In this document: one piece after another, positions 10,481 through 20,168 of the stretch
Layout of the letters: each line of letters begins with the position of its first letter
Numbering within the stretch: the stretch's first letter is position 1
Origin: Nicotiana tabacum
Lineage: Eukaryota; Streptophyta; Magnoliopsida; Solanales; Solanaceae
DNA length: 64,000 nt
Assembly (NCBI RefSeq): GCF_000715075.1
Contig: NC_134100.1
Location: forward strand, 26,094,609 to 26,158,608
Direction: 5' to 3'
Program-made: the position numbers and the translations under genes
Notes under the pieces: generated by a model
What the model was told of the DNA's origin: nothing
What the model saw: the letters and a program-made list of their open reading frames with translations, nothing else
The model's database searches: none

Positions 10481-13400
10481 TGTTGATACCCAATTGTTTC
10501 CTATATATTTTCAATATGAAAAATAACTTCAAAATAGTATATATATATATGCATATATAAGCATGTACACGTATTTTATTATTTTTCCATAATTTTTAAA
10601 GGTTTAAATTGATTTATTTTCGCCCTTTTTATCCATAAAATCCCAATAATTATTTACAAAATTATTGTTTTGATTATTCTTCTATTGTATTTCTATATTT
10701 ATGCCAAAACATGGCTAAAGTAATTTTTGCAATTTTCATTTAGTATTTTTAAAGCTAAATTGCACATAATTGCAATATTAGCCCTTTTAAGGGTTAATTA
10801 AGTTTTATATTCATAAAACTGGGTCCTGTATTTTTTAAATTGTTAATTATATGTTATAAATCATTTTAGCTTTTTAAATTAATTTTCAGAAACCATTTAC
10901 TATTTTTTATAAATTAAAAAGAAAAAAAATGGCGATTTAAATTTTAGCCAAATTGGCTTTCAAATCTAACCCAAATCAAAACCCAATACCCTGGCCCAAT
11001 TTCTAATAAAACCCGACCCTAAACCTTTTAAACCCTACCCAAACCCGGATCCCCACCTACCCCATTTGATCTGGGCCGTTGATCATTCAGATCAACGACC
11101 ACCATTACACCTGCCTAAATAAACCCAAACGACCCCCTTAACCTAATTCATTTCCACCAACCCGCCGCCATTGAATCCCCTTCCTCTGCAATCCTCTCTG
11201 CAACCCCACTCAAACCCTAGCATCCACCACCCAAATCAACCCTAATCCCATTCGATCATCACTCAATCCATGGACTCCCATGGCTGTTTGAGATGTATAC
11301 CGGTCCCATATATCTCCTGGTTGTCTATTTTCGTGATTTCATGAAAATATCTCGAAGAGATCTAGTCCAGACCTGGCTCAACTTCTATCCATAGTCTTTT
11401 TTCCGGCCATCCATGCCGTCGAGTTAAATCCATGGCTTTTCCGGCTAAGATCGGTAACTTTTCTAAGTCTTTCTCATTTTTTTGGATTCTCCGAAACCCT
11501 AACTTTAAAGTCTTTCCAATTTTATTTCAGATCTGTCTTAGATCTGTGTATGTTATGAACCTCTTAAGTATTTTCTCAAAGGTTTTCCGATTTTTAAAGC
11601 GACTCTTCATTTTCAATGATTAGGGTTTTGTTAACCTCTTTTAAAAGATCTCTTCTCCGATTTTCAGTGTTGTTTTATGATTTTACTATGTTTAAACGAT
11701 TTGTTTATATTTTTCTTCTACCTGGTTCATCGTGTTAAAACCCTAAGTATCTTTGGTCTCATTCGGGGTTCTGAAGTTGTCTTTTTGTATGTATACCTGT
11801 TTCGATTGAGTTCTTCATGGTTAAATCCTCTCCTTTGTTTGTCTTGACTGATTCTGAGTTCTTACCATTTTTGTTAAAACCCTAATTTCCTAAAACTTTT
11901 CTCACTTGTTACTGTGAGTTTTTAAAGACTTCCTCTACCTATTTCCGTGTGTTGGTCTGATCTTCTTTACCTGTTGCTATATGTTAGATTAGTTTCTTTA
12001 CTTTGGCTCTATGTGTGATCCATGACTGCTTAACCTTGTTGCTTACCATGCTTTGAATAGTCCTTAGCCTATTAATGGCAATTCTTTATGTTTATGTTCA
12101 TCTAGTTTGCTCCTTTTGTCAATGTGTTTGACCCTGCATGTCTGATACGCCCGTTCATTCCTTTCTATTTATATGTCAAAGTGCAGAATCATGACTTCCC
12201 TTTTGATTGATCCTGATTTCCTTATGTTACGATTTGATTGCAAGGTTTTCTTATAAATCCCTAACGTTACTCGCTTGTTTAAATTGATTGATTCCCTTCT
12301 TTTATTTGCTGTGATGTTTCACCCATGTTGAATCCTTTCCCCAAATTAAGTATATTATGTACTTAGACTCAATTATATGCCCTATACTTTTATTACCTCT
12401 TATATGGTAAAATCAACCTTTTTGAAACTGATTCTCTTTCCATACATGTAGTATCCGTTTGAGTTATAACTCCCTGATTACGGGGGAGTACTTGTATTAA
12501 TTGATTCTGATTGTGATTACTTCCATATTTTTGTTAAATATTTACTTGCTACCTTATTTTCCCCTTATATTCAAAGCAATAAATACCTTAAGGCTTTCAT
12601 TAACAAGACACAAATAATTTAGTCCAGAACATACACTTACACACTCAAATTCTCTCTCTTTCTCTACTACTATTTGTGCTACTGCTTTGTCTAGCCGGCT
12701 GAAAGCCAAGGCTAGACTGTGGAACTCTTATTAATTTACTTTTTCTGCACTTTGCTTCTTCAACTAGTATGTTCTTAGTTAAATTCTGAATCTCAACTCT
12801 ATGTGTTCCTTAGTTTGTCAATCCTTGTTTCTTTCAGCACTAACTTAATGGCTCATGCTGTTAAATTGTACTTCTTGCTTACTGCTTTACTCAGCATGCT
12901 TAAAATTCTGCCCTCCTTTGTTCAAATATGATCAACATGTTTACTTGTTCCTGTTTATGTCCTTCAACTAGCATGTCTTCTAATGCACTAATTCATGACT
13001 AATTATGTGTTTCTGATTTGGGTCCTCTGTGTCCCCAAGCCCTACTTCCCTGCTTGTAATTGCTAAAGTTGTACTATTCTCTGAATTGGTTCTGTATGTG
13101 TGTTGTTGCTCCTACGCCCCTTTTCCTTTTCAAAAATTATTTTCATTAAGCAACTCTCCTGCTATTTTTTACAAACTCATTTCAAACGTGCAGTCTTTCA
13201 AAAAATGTTTTCTAAAACAAACTCCTCTTTCAAATATGTGTTCCTACACTTCCACTATACTCTTAGATCATTAGGTTCTGCCTCTCTTGTATGAACCTTA
13301 CTTTGGGACCCTTGAGCTCCCTCTGAACCTGGAGACATAAGAGCTGGCCCTTCCACACCGCACTTACTCTTGGTTATGCAATCTGTGTGTGAGCACTGCA

Positions 13401-15193
13401 CGGGATCCCTTGAGGTCCTTAGGGAACTCTGACACACCCACATATGAGAAAGGCTTTGGAATAATGTTGGCATCTAAAGTGGTTTATTACATAACTCAGA
13501 GAGGAAGTCAGAATCAGGCTTCCTATGGTTGTAATTTCTTATTTTTGCATTTCTTATGTAATTCAATCACATGGTCTTTAGTAATTTGTAAACAAGTATG
13601 GGGTTGTCTAGTGAAAAGGGATGGAAAATATGCATTCTATAGTTGTTAAAGGGTAGAAAGCATGTTATTAGGTTTATAGTCTTAATTGTGCAATAGAAAC
13701 CATGTTTAGGATTCATTTCGTGCATTAGAGATCATGTTCCCTAGGACTTACACTTACTGTTTTCAGCATGTCCATTTCACTATCATATCACTTAGAAAAT
13801 CCTACATTAAATGTGTTAATACCTGGTATTTTCTGCGATCATATTCCTACTGCCATGCACACTTAGAGATCCTGTTTTAGGCTAAAACAACACTAAAAAA
13901 CATATCATCTCTGCATATTCTGGAAATCGTGTTTAAACGTTGTAATGTTTGTGCATATAGAAATCCTGCTTAGGATTCTGCATTCTGCATCTCTAGACAT
14001 TAGATACCATGTCTTTAGGATTTCATTTATATTTGCTTAAGAATGCTTAGGCTAACCATGAATGCATAAAAAGGAATAAAACAATTTTACTCAGTTTTTT
14101 TACAATCAACTGGCAATAATTCTATGTGCTGAACACCTAGAACAACAGGTTTTAGGTAATAAAAATAATCTCCAATGTCTTAATGACTTGGAACAACTAC
14201 TGCATCTTGCTTTGTGCCTAGGCAAGCCTTAGGTAGTAACTTAAATAAAATTGGAATTCCTTTGTTTAATTTTCAACTGTTACAACCAGCAGGCAAGCCT
14301 GATTCAGACTTTTTATCTGAGTCGTGTAATAAATCTGGTTCTGCTGCAACAACTAAAAAACCCTGCTTTAGGATTTTAAAATTCAGACCTTAACTGTGTA
14401 TAAGTCATGTTGTCTATGTGCATCATCTATGGAGGTATAACTGAACCTTCTGCTTGTTTTCTGTGTTCTCCCCCCTTTAAATGCAGTCCTACTTGTTTCT
14501 TATGTCGCCTTAGTATTTTGCCTTTAAAACTGAGGGTCTGCCTAGAACCTCCTTATAGGATAGAAGTCCTAAATTCCTCTGGAACTAATAGGAAGGGACG
14601 AGTAACAGCATGCAATAAGAGTCAAGACCAATCTTCGCTTTAATTATCTCCATGGGGTGGGAAAGGGTACATATGGACATGATGACCGGTGCGTTTATAC
14701 CACGTGTAGCTCCTCTTTGAGCAGTGTCATACCGGGTATTGTATTGATGTGATCCATATTACAAACAAACCTAGGACATTCCCTTTACATTCATAAGCAT
14801 GCTTAGATTGTAACTCTTTTCAAAATCTCACTTTTTTCACTAGTTGTTTTCCAAACACTTGTGTATTTAAACTTAAATCCCCTACTATTTGAGTCATACT
14901 TGTTTATTTGCTAATTGTACAAATTTACAAAAACTCTATGGCTGGGAACCACACTAGAGGATCCTGAGGGGTGCCTAATACCTTCCCCTTGGGATAATTT
15001 CAAGCCCTTACCCTGTCTCTAGTTATCAAACATAGTTAGAAATGAACCTTGTAGGTCCCCTAACGTACCTTAAAATCATTAGGTGGCGACTATTCAAAAT
15101 TGTAAACCCCTTTCCCAAAAGGAAAAGAGTTGTACCATACTAGAATGTCCAAAACCCAATTTTCCGATATGAAGGGAAAAAGGGGGCGCGACA
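10481..15193 (+). repeat. 3' LTR of element A (4.7 kb)
   Basis: It starts TGTTGATACCC directly after the purine tract and ends in GGGCGCGACA at 15193, giving TG...CA ends. Near the 3' end it carries CCTAATACCTTCCCC and AGGTGGCGACT blocks. The same blocks occur near the 3' end of the LTR of element F, which supports the assignment. The 5' copy is outside the window, so the boundary is inferred from ends and context. Small open frames inside (for example at 11432, 13029 and 14407) have no recognisable family and are not called genes. Confidence 0.8.
11074..11123 (+). promoter_or_regulatory. Probable LTR promoter: dyad plus TATA-like box
   Basis: GGCCGTTGATC (11074-11084) and GATCAACGACC (11090-11100) form a dyad with 5-nt spacer and one mismatch. 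TAAATAAA at 11116-11123 follows 15 bases later. Downstream is a C-rich leader with AACCCTA motifs. The LTR of element F has the same layout, which supports a core promoter. No start site can be proven from sequence. Confidence 0.5.
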
Positions 15194-15205
15194 GTCGTGA
15201 GAAGT

Positions 15206-15217
15206 TGGTATCAGAGC
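15206..15217 (+). other. Primer binding site, initiator tRNA-Met
   Basis: TGGTATCAGAGC is the standard complement of the 3' end of plant initiator tRNA-Met. It lies a few bases after the LTR remnant, as required for minus-strand priming. Confidence 0.92.
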
Positions 15218-15401
15218 CTAGGTTATATAGGTATCACGAATCATAAGCAAGTTTAGTAGAGTCTCGCGGATCGATACAGTGACGTTTGTATTTATCCTCG
15301 GGAGGCTGCAGGACCTTTAGGAAAGTTCATATTCTTGAAATTCTTGTCATGCGAATTTGTTGATCCGAGTACTAAACTTCTGTTATTCTATTATCTCACA
15401 G

Positions 15402-16935
15402 ATGGTAAGGAACCGAGCGACCAGTCAGGATGGACGCCCACTAGTGCCACCAGCTAGGGCCACTAGAGGCCGAGGACGCGATCGAGTCCATGGTAGGGGC
15501 ATGGATGTAGCCCGCACAGTAGCTAGGGCAACACCTGTAGATCCACCAGCCGCCTCAGTTCAGGATCAGGTCCCAGTTGTGGACGCTCCAGCAGCACCAA
15601 CTCAGGCACCAGTTGTGCCCATTGTGATTCCAGGTCTTCAGGAGGCCTTGGCTCAGATTCTATCAATATGCACTGGCCTAGCTCAGGCGGTCTCAGTTAC
15701 TACAGTTGCAGTTACTTCTTAGGCCCGGGGAGGCACTTAGACTCCCATCGCTCGCACACCTGAGCAGGTTGTGCAGGGACTTCAGACACCAGGGGCACCT
15801 CCAGCCCAGCCGGTTGCAGCTGTTCAGGACTATGTAGCTCCTTCTATGCCAGAGGACGAGCAGCACAGGTTGGAGAGGTTTGGTAGAATTTAGCTTCTGT
15901 TTTTCAGTGGTGCAGAGGGTGAGGATGCCTAGGGTTTCTTGGACAAGTGTTAGAGGATTCTTCGTAGAGCGGGTATTCTGGAGATCAGCGGGGTCGCTTT
16001 TACTTCTTTTTAGTTTTCTGAAGCCGCCTTCACTTGGTGTGAGGCTTATGAGAGGCGTAGGCCTGTTGGTGCAGCACCCTTTACCTAGAAGCAGTTCTCC
16101 GTTCTTTTTTGGAGAAATATGTGCCATAGTCTCGTAGAGAGAAGCTGCGTATGCAGTTTCAGTGGTTGCATTAGGGAGAGATGACTGTGACATAGTATGA
16201 GATGAGGTTGTCAGAGTTAGCTCATCATGCTATTTGGTTGGTTCCTAAAGAGAGAGAGAGGATTAGGAGGTTCGTTGATGGCCTTATGTATCAGCTTCGG
16301 ATTCTCATGACCAAGGAAGAGGGTGTCTGGTGCTACTTTTGAGGAGGTTGTTGACTGAGATTGAGTCATTTCGTCACTAGGAGCGAGATGAGAAGGAGGC
16401 CAAAAGGCCTCGGGGATCTAGTAGTTATGGTGGTGCTCCTTCGAGAGGTTAGTTTCAGCACGGCAGAGGCCGTCCATTTAGACATGCTCAATCAGCTCGC
16501 CCAGGTTATCGTACGGCGTCATTAGGTTATTGTTCTCACAGTTCTCACCAGGGCCAGTCATTACTCAGTGCCCTTCCAGCCCAGAGTTCGTCCCGTGCTC
16601 CATCAGTTCAAGGCTCTTCTATGCCAGGTGCATCTACTAGTCATTTCGGTGCTAGGGGTTCCCTTCAGTCCCCGTCTCCAGCACCTGGGAGTTGCTATGA
16701 GTGTAGAGAGTTGGGTCATATGTGGAGGCAGTGTCCTTGTCATCTTGGGGGTTCATCTTAGCAGAGGAGCTAGCCATCGGCTTCAGCACCAGTTACTTCA
16801 CCACCACCCACCCACCCAGCTAGGGGTGGAGGTCAGTCAACTAGGGGTCTCCCTAGAGGGGGAGGTCAATCAGGCGGATGTTAGGCCTGTTTCTATGCAC
16901 TTCCAACTAGACCCGATGCTATCATTTCAGATGTT
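15402..16935 (+). pseudogene. Element B gag, broken
   Basis: The ATG at 15402 follows a TTATCTCACAG leader also seen before the gag of element C. The N-terminus is a basic R/G-rich segment (MVRNRATSQDGRPLVPPARA), then a proline/alanine-rich linker. The capsid region continues in pieces, for example DEQHRLERFGRI and FTWCEAYERRRP, through TAG stops (15720, 15738, about 15891) and frameshifts. An intact CCHC zinc knuckle, CYECRELGHMWRQC, is readable at about 16693-16736 in a different frame. It is a dead copy of a structural Gag. Confidence 0.8.
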
Positions 16936-17151
16936 GTGATTACAGGTATTGTCTCAGTCTGCCGCATAGATACCTCTGTGTTATTTGATCCTGGTTCCAC
17001 TTTTTCATATGTGTCATCATATTTTGCTTGTTATTTGGATATGCCCCGTAAGTCTCTTGTTACATCTGTTCAGGTGGGTGATACTGTTATTGTAGAGCGT
17101 GTGTACCAGTCATGTATGGTAACTATTGGGGGTCTGGGCCCAGTAGGGTGA
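16936..17151 (+). pseudogene. Element B protease, N-terminal fragment
   Basis: The frame carries VLFDPGSTFSYVSSYFA, where DPGS takes the place of the usual D-S/T-G motif of retropepsins. The same DP motif occurs at this site in element C, so it is a family trait. Shortly after, the sequence jumps from a TIGG segment to the pre-RT linker. Compared with element C, about 170 bp encoding the second half of the protease (the VILGMD region) is missing. No active protease can result. Confidence 0.78.
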
Positions 17152-20100
17152 TTTCATTCTTGAAGGCCCAACATATGGTTGGGAAAGGTTGTCTTTCATA
17201 CTTAGCCTTTGTGAGGGATTTTCCTGATGTGTTTCCTGCAGACCTGCCGAGCATGCCACCGGACAAGGATATCGATTTTGGTATTAACCTGGTGCCGGGC
17301 ACTCAGCCCATTTCTATTCCACCGTATTGTATAGCACCAACGGAGTTGAAGGAGTTAAAGGAGCAGTTTCAGGAACTCCTTGATAAGGGGTTTATTTGTC
17401 CTAGTATATCACCTTGGGGTGCGCCTGTTTTATTTGTGAAGAAGAAGGATGGCACAATGAGGATGTGCATTGATTACAGGTAATTGAACAAAGTAACAAT
17501 CAAGAACAAGTATCCTTTGCCTCATATCGATGATTTGTTTGACCAGCTTCAGGGAGCGAGAGTGTTCTTGAAGATTGATCTCCATTCAGGTTATCACTAG
17601 TTGAAGATTAGGGACTCGAATATTCTTAAGACAACTTTCAAGACCTGATATGATCATTATGAGTTCTTAGTGATGTCTTTTGGGCTAACCAATGCCCCAG
17701 CAACGTTCATGCATTTGATGAATAGCGTGTTCTGGCTGTATCTCGACTCATTTGTCATAGTTTACATTGATGATATTCTGGTATATTTGCATAGTCAGGA
17801 TGAGCATGCGGAGCATTTGAGAGTTGTGTTGCAGAGATTGAAGGAAGAGAAGTTTTATGCAAAGTTATCCAAGTGTGAGTTTTGGCTCAGTTCAGTGGCT
17901 TTCTTGGGGCACGTGGTGTCCCACGAGGGTATTTAGGATGATCCAAAGAAGATAGAGACGGTTGAGAGTTGGCCCAGACCGTCCTCATCAACAGAGATCC
18001 GCAACTTTCTTGGTTTGGCGGGTTATTACCGTCCGTTTGTTCAGAGATTCTCATCTATTACATCGCCCTTGACCAAGTTGACTCAAAAGGGTGCTCCATT
18101 CATGTGGTCGGACGAGTGTGAGGAGATCTTTCAGAAGCTCAAGACTGCCTTGACCACAACTCCAGTGTTAGTTTTGTCATTAGCTTCAAGTTCATATACT
18201 GTGTATTGTGATGCTTCGAGAGTTGGTATTGGCTGTGTGTTGATGCAGGAGGGTAGAGTTATTACTTATACTTCTCGTCAGTTGAAGCCCCATGAGAAGA
18301 ACTACCCTGTTCATAATTTGGAGTTGGCTGCCATTGTTCACGTGTTAAAAATTTGGAGGCATTATTTGTATGGTGTGTCTTGTGAGGTGTTTACTAATCA
18401 TCGTAGCCTCCAGCACTTGTTCAAGCAGAAGGATATCAATTTGAGGCAGCAGAGATGGTTGGAGTTGCTAAAGGATTATGATATTACTACTTTGTACCAT
18501 CTAGGGAAGGCCAATATGGTGGTCGATGCTTTGAGTCGGAAGGCGATGAGTATGGGGAGTTTGGCATATATTCCTGTTGGGGAGAGACCTTTTGCAGTTG
18601 ATGTTCAGGCCTTGGACAATCGGTTCATGAGGTTGGATATTTCGGAGCCCAGTCGGGTATTGGCTTGGGTGATTTCTTGGTCTTCCTTATTTGATCGCAT
18701 TAGAGAGCGCCAGTATGATGATCCTCATTTTCTTGTCCTTAAGGACAACGTTCAACATGATGATTCTAGAGATGTGATCATTGGTGATGATGGGGTGTTA
18801 AAGATGTAGGGTCGGATATGTGTGCCCAATATAGATGGGCTTCAGGAGTTGTTTCTGGAGGAGGCCCATAGCTCGCGGTATTCCATTCATCCGGGTGCCA
18901 TGAAGATGTATCAGGATATGAGACATCATTATTGGTGGAGGAGAATGAATAAGGACATTGTGGGATTTGTGGCTCGGTGCCTCAATTGTCAGCAGGTGAA
19001 ATATGAGCATCAGAGACCGAGTGGCTTGCTTCAGCAGATGGATCTTCCAGAGTGGAAGTGGGAGTGGATCACCATGGACTTTGTAGTTGGGCTCCCATGG
19101 ACTTTGAAGAAGTTAAATGCTATTTGGGTGATTGTGGATCAACTGACCAAGTCCGCGTACTTCATTCCTATGAGTACTACCTATTCTTCAGAGTGGTTGG
19201 CAGTGATCTATATCCGGGAGATAGTTCATTTGCATGGTGTCCCAGTTTCCATTATTTCAGATACGGGCACTCAGTTTACTTCACAGTTTTGGAGATCTAT
19301 GCAGCGAGAGTTGGGTACTTAGGTTGAGTTAAGCACAACTTTTCACCCTCAGACGGACGTGTAGTCTGAGCGCACTATTCAGATATTGGAGGACATGTTG
19401 CGCACTTGTGTCATTAATTTTGGAGGATCATGGGATCAGTTTCTACCGCTCTCGGAGTTTGCTTATAACAACAGTTACCAGTCGAGTATTCAGATGGCTA
19501 CATATGAGGCTTTGTATGGGAGGCAGTGTAGATCTCCAGTTGGTTGGTTTGAGCCGGGTGAGGCCAGGCTATTGGGTACAAACTTGGTGTAGGATGCTTT
19601 AGAAAAGGTGAAGGTGATTCAGGAGAGGCTTCATACAACGCAGTCGAGACAAAAGAGTTATGGTGACAGGAAGGTTCGGGATGTGTCCTACATGGTTGGT
19701 GAGAAGGTCCTGTTGAAGATTTCACCCATGAAGGGTGTTATGATGTTTGGGAAGAAGGGTAAATTGAGTCCTCAGTTCATTGAGCCTTTTGAGGTACTTC
19801 GGAGGATTGGGGAGGTGGCTTATGAGCTTGTTTTGCCACCCAGCTTATCAAGTGTACATCCTGTATTTCATGTTTCGATGCTCCGAAAGTGTATTGGCAA
19901 TCCGTCTCAGGTTTTGGATTTCAACACGGTTCAATTAGATGGTGATTTGACTTACGATGTGGAGCCAATGACTATTTTGGAGCATCAGGTTTGAAAGTTA
20001 TGGTCAAAGGATATAGCTTTACTGAAAGTGTAGTGGAGAGGTCGTCCCGTGGATGAGGCTACCTGGGAGACCAAGCGGGAGATGCGGAGCAGATATCCTC

Positions 20101-20159
20101 ACATGTTTGAGGCTTTAGGTATGTTTCTTGACTCGTTTGAGGACGAACGTTTGTTTAAG
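17112..20159 (+). pseudogene. Element B pol: RT, RNase H, integrase, chromodomain; one frame with ten stops
   Basis: One reading frame covers the whole unit. RT shows [24 protein letters not shown] and an intact YIDD catalytic box. RNase H follows ([41 protein letters not shown]). Integrase has an H-x3-H pair, CLNCQQ, TMDFVVGLP, ISDTGTQF and a terminal GKKGKLSPQFIEPFEVL block. The chromodomain spans about 19950-20110 (YDVEPMTILEH through WRGRPVDEATWE). Ten in-frame stops (17481, 17598, 17646, 17934, 18807, 19320, 19362, 19590, 19992, 20031) break it, without any frameshift. All are TAG/TGA/TAA at sites where the family has Gln or Arg, so each fits one C-to-T change. Confidence 0.9.
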
Positions 20160-20168
20160 AGGGGAGGA
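20134..20168 (+). promoter_or_regulatory. Pre-PPT palindrome and polypurine tract of element B
   Basis: CGTTTG and CGAACG flank AGGA (20134-20149, one mismatch), then the purine run AAGAGGGGAGGA (20157-20168) ends at the LTR. The purine tract primes plus-strand synthesis in LTR elements. The palindrome also encodes the FEDE residues near the end of the polyprotein. Confidence 0.75.

Larger units (their letters stand above)
1..15193 (+). mobile_element. Element A: Ogre/Tat-like Ty3/gypsy LTR retrotransposon, 5' end outside window
   Basis: The order read on the plus strand is ORF1, gag, zinc knuckle/protease/G-patch, RT, RNase H, a second archaeal-type RNase H, integrase, a long 3' UTR with tandem repeats, a purine tract and one long LTR. 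An extra ORF before gag, a second RNase H, a non-coding gap between protease and RT, and multi-kb LTRs are the known hallmarks of the Ogre/Tat lineage. The 5' LTR must lie left of the window. The coding parts carry many stops and several frameshifts, so this copy is dead. A Stowaway MITE sits in the protease-RT gap. The element appears to lie inside the 5' LTR of element B. Confidence 0.88.

Noticed and set aside
11432..14643. Small plus-strand frames in the LTR of A as host genes
   Set aside because: Short, without recognisable domains, and inside a long LTR bounded by PPT and CA end.
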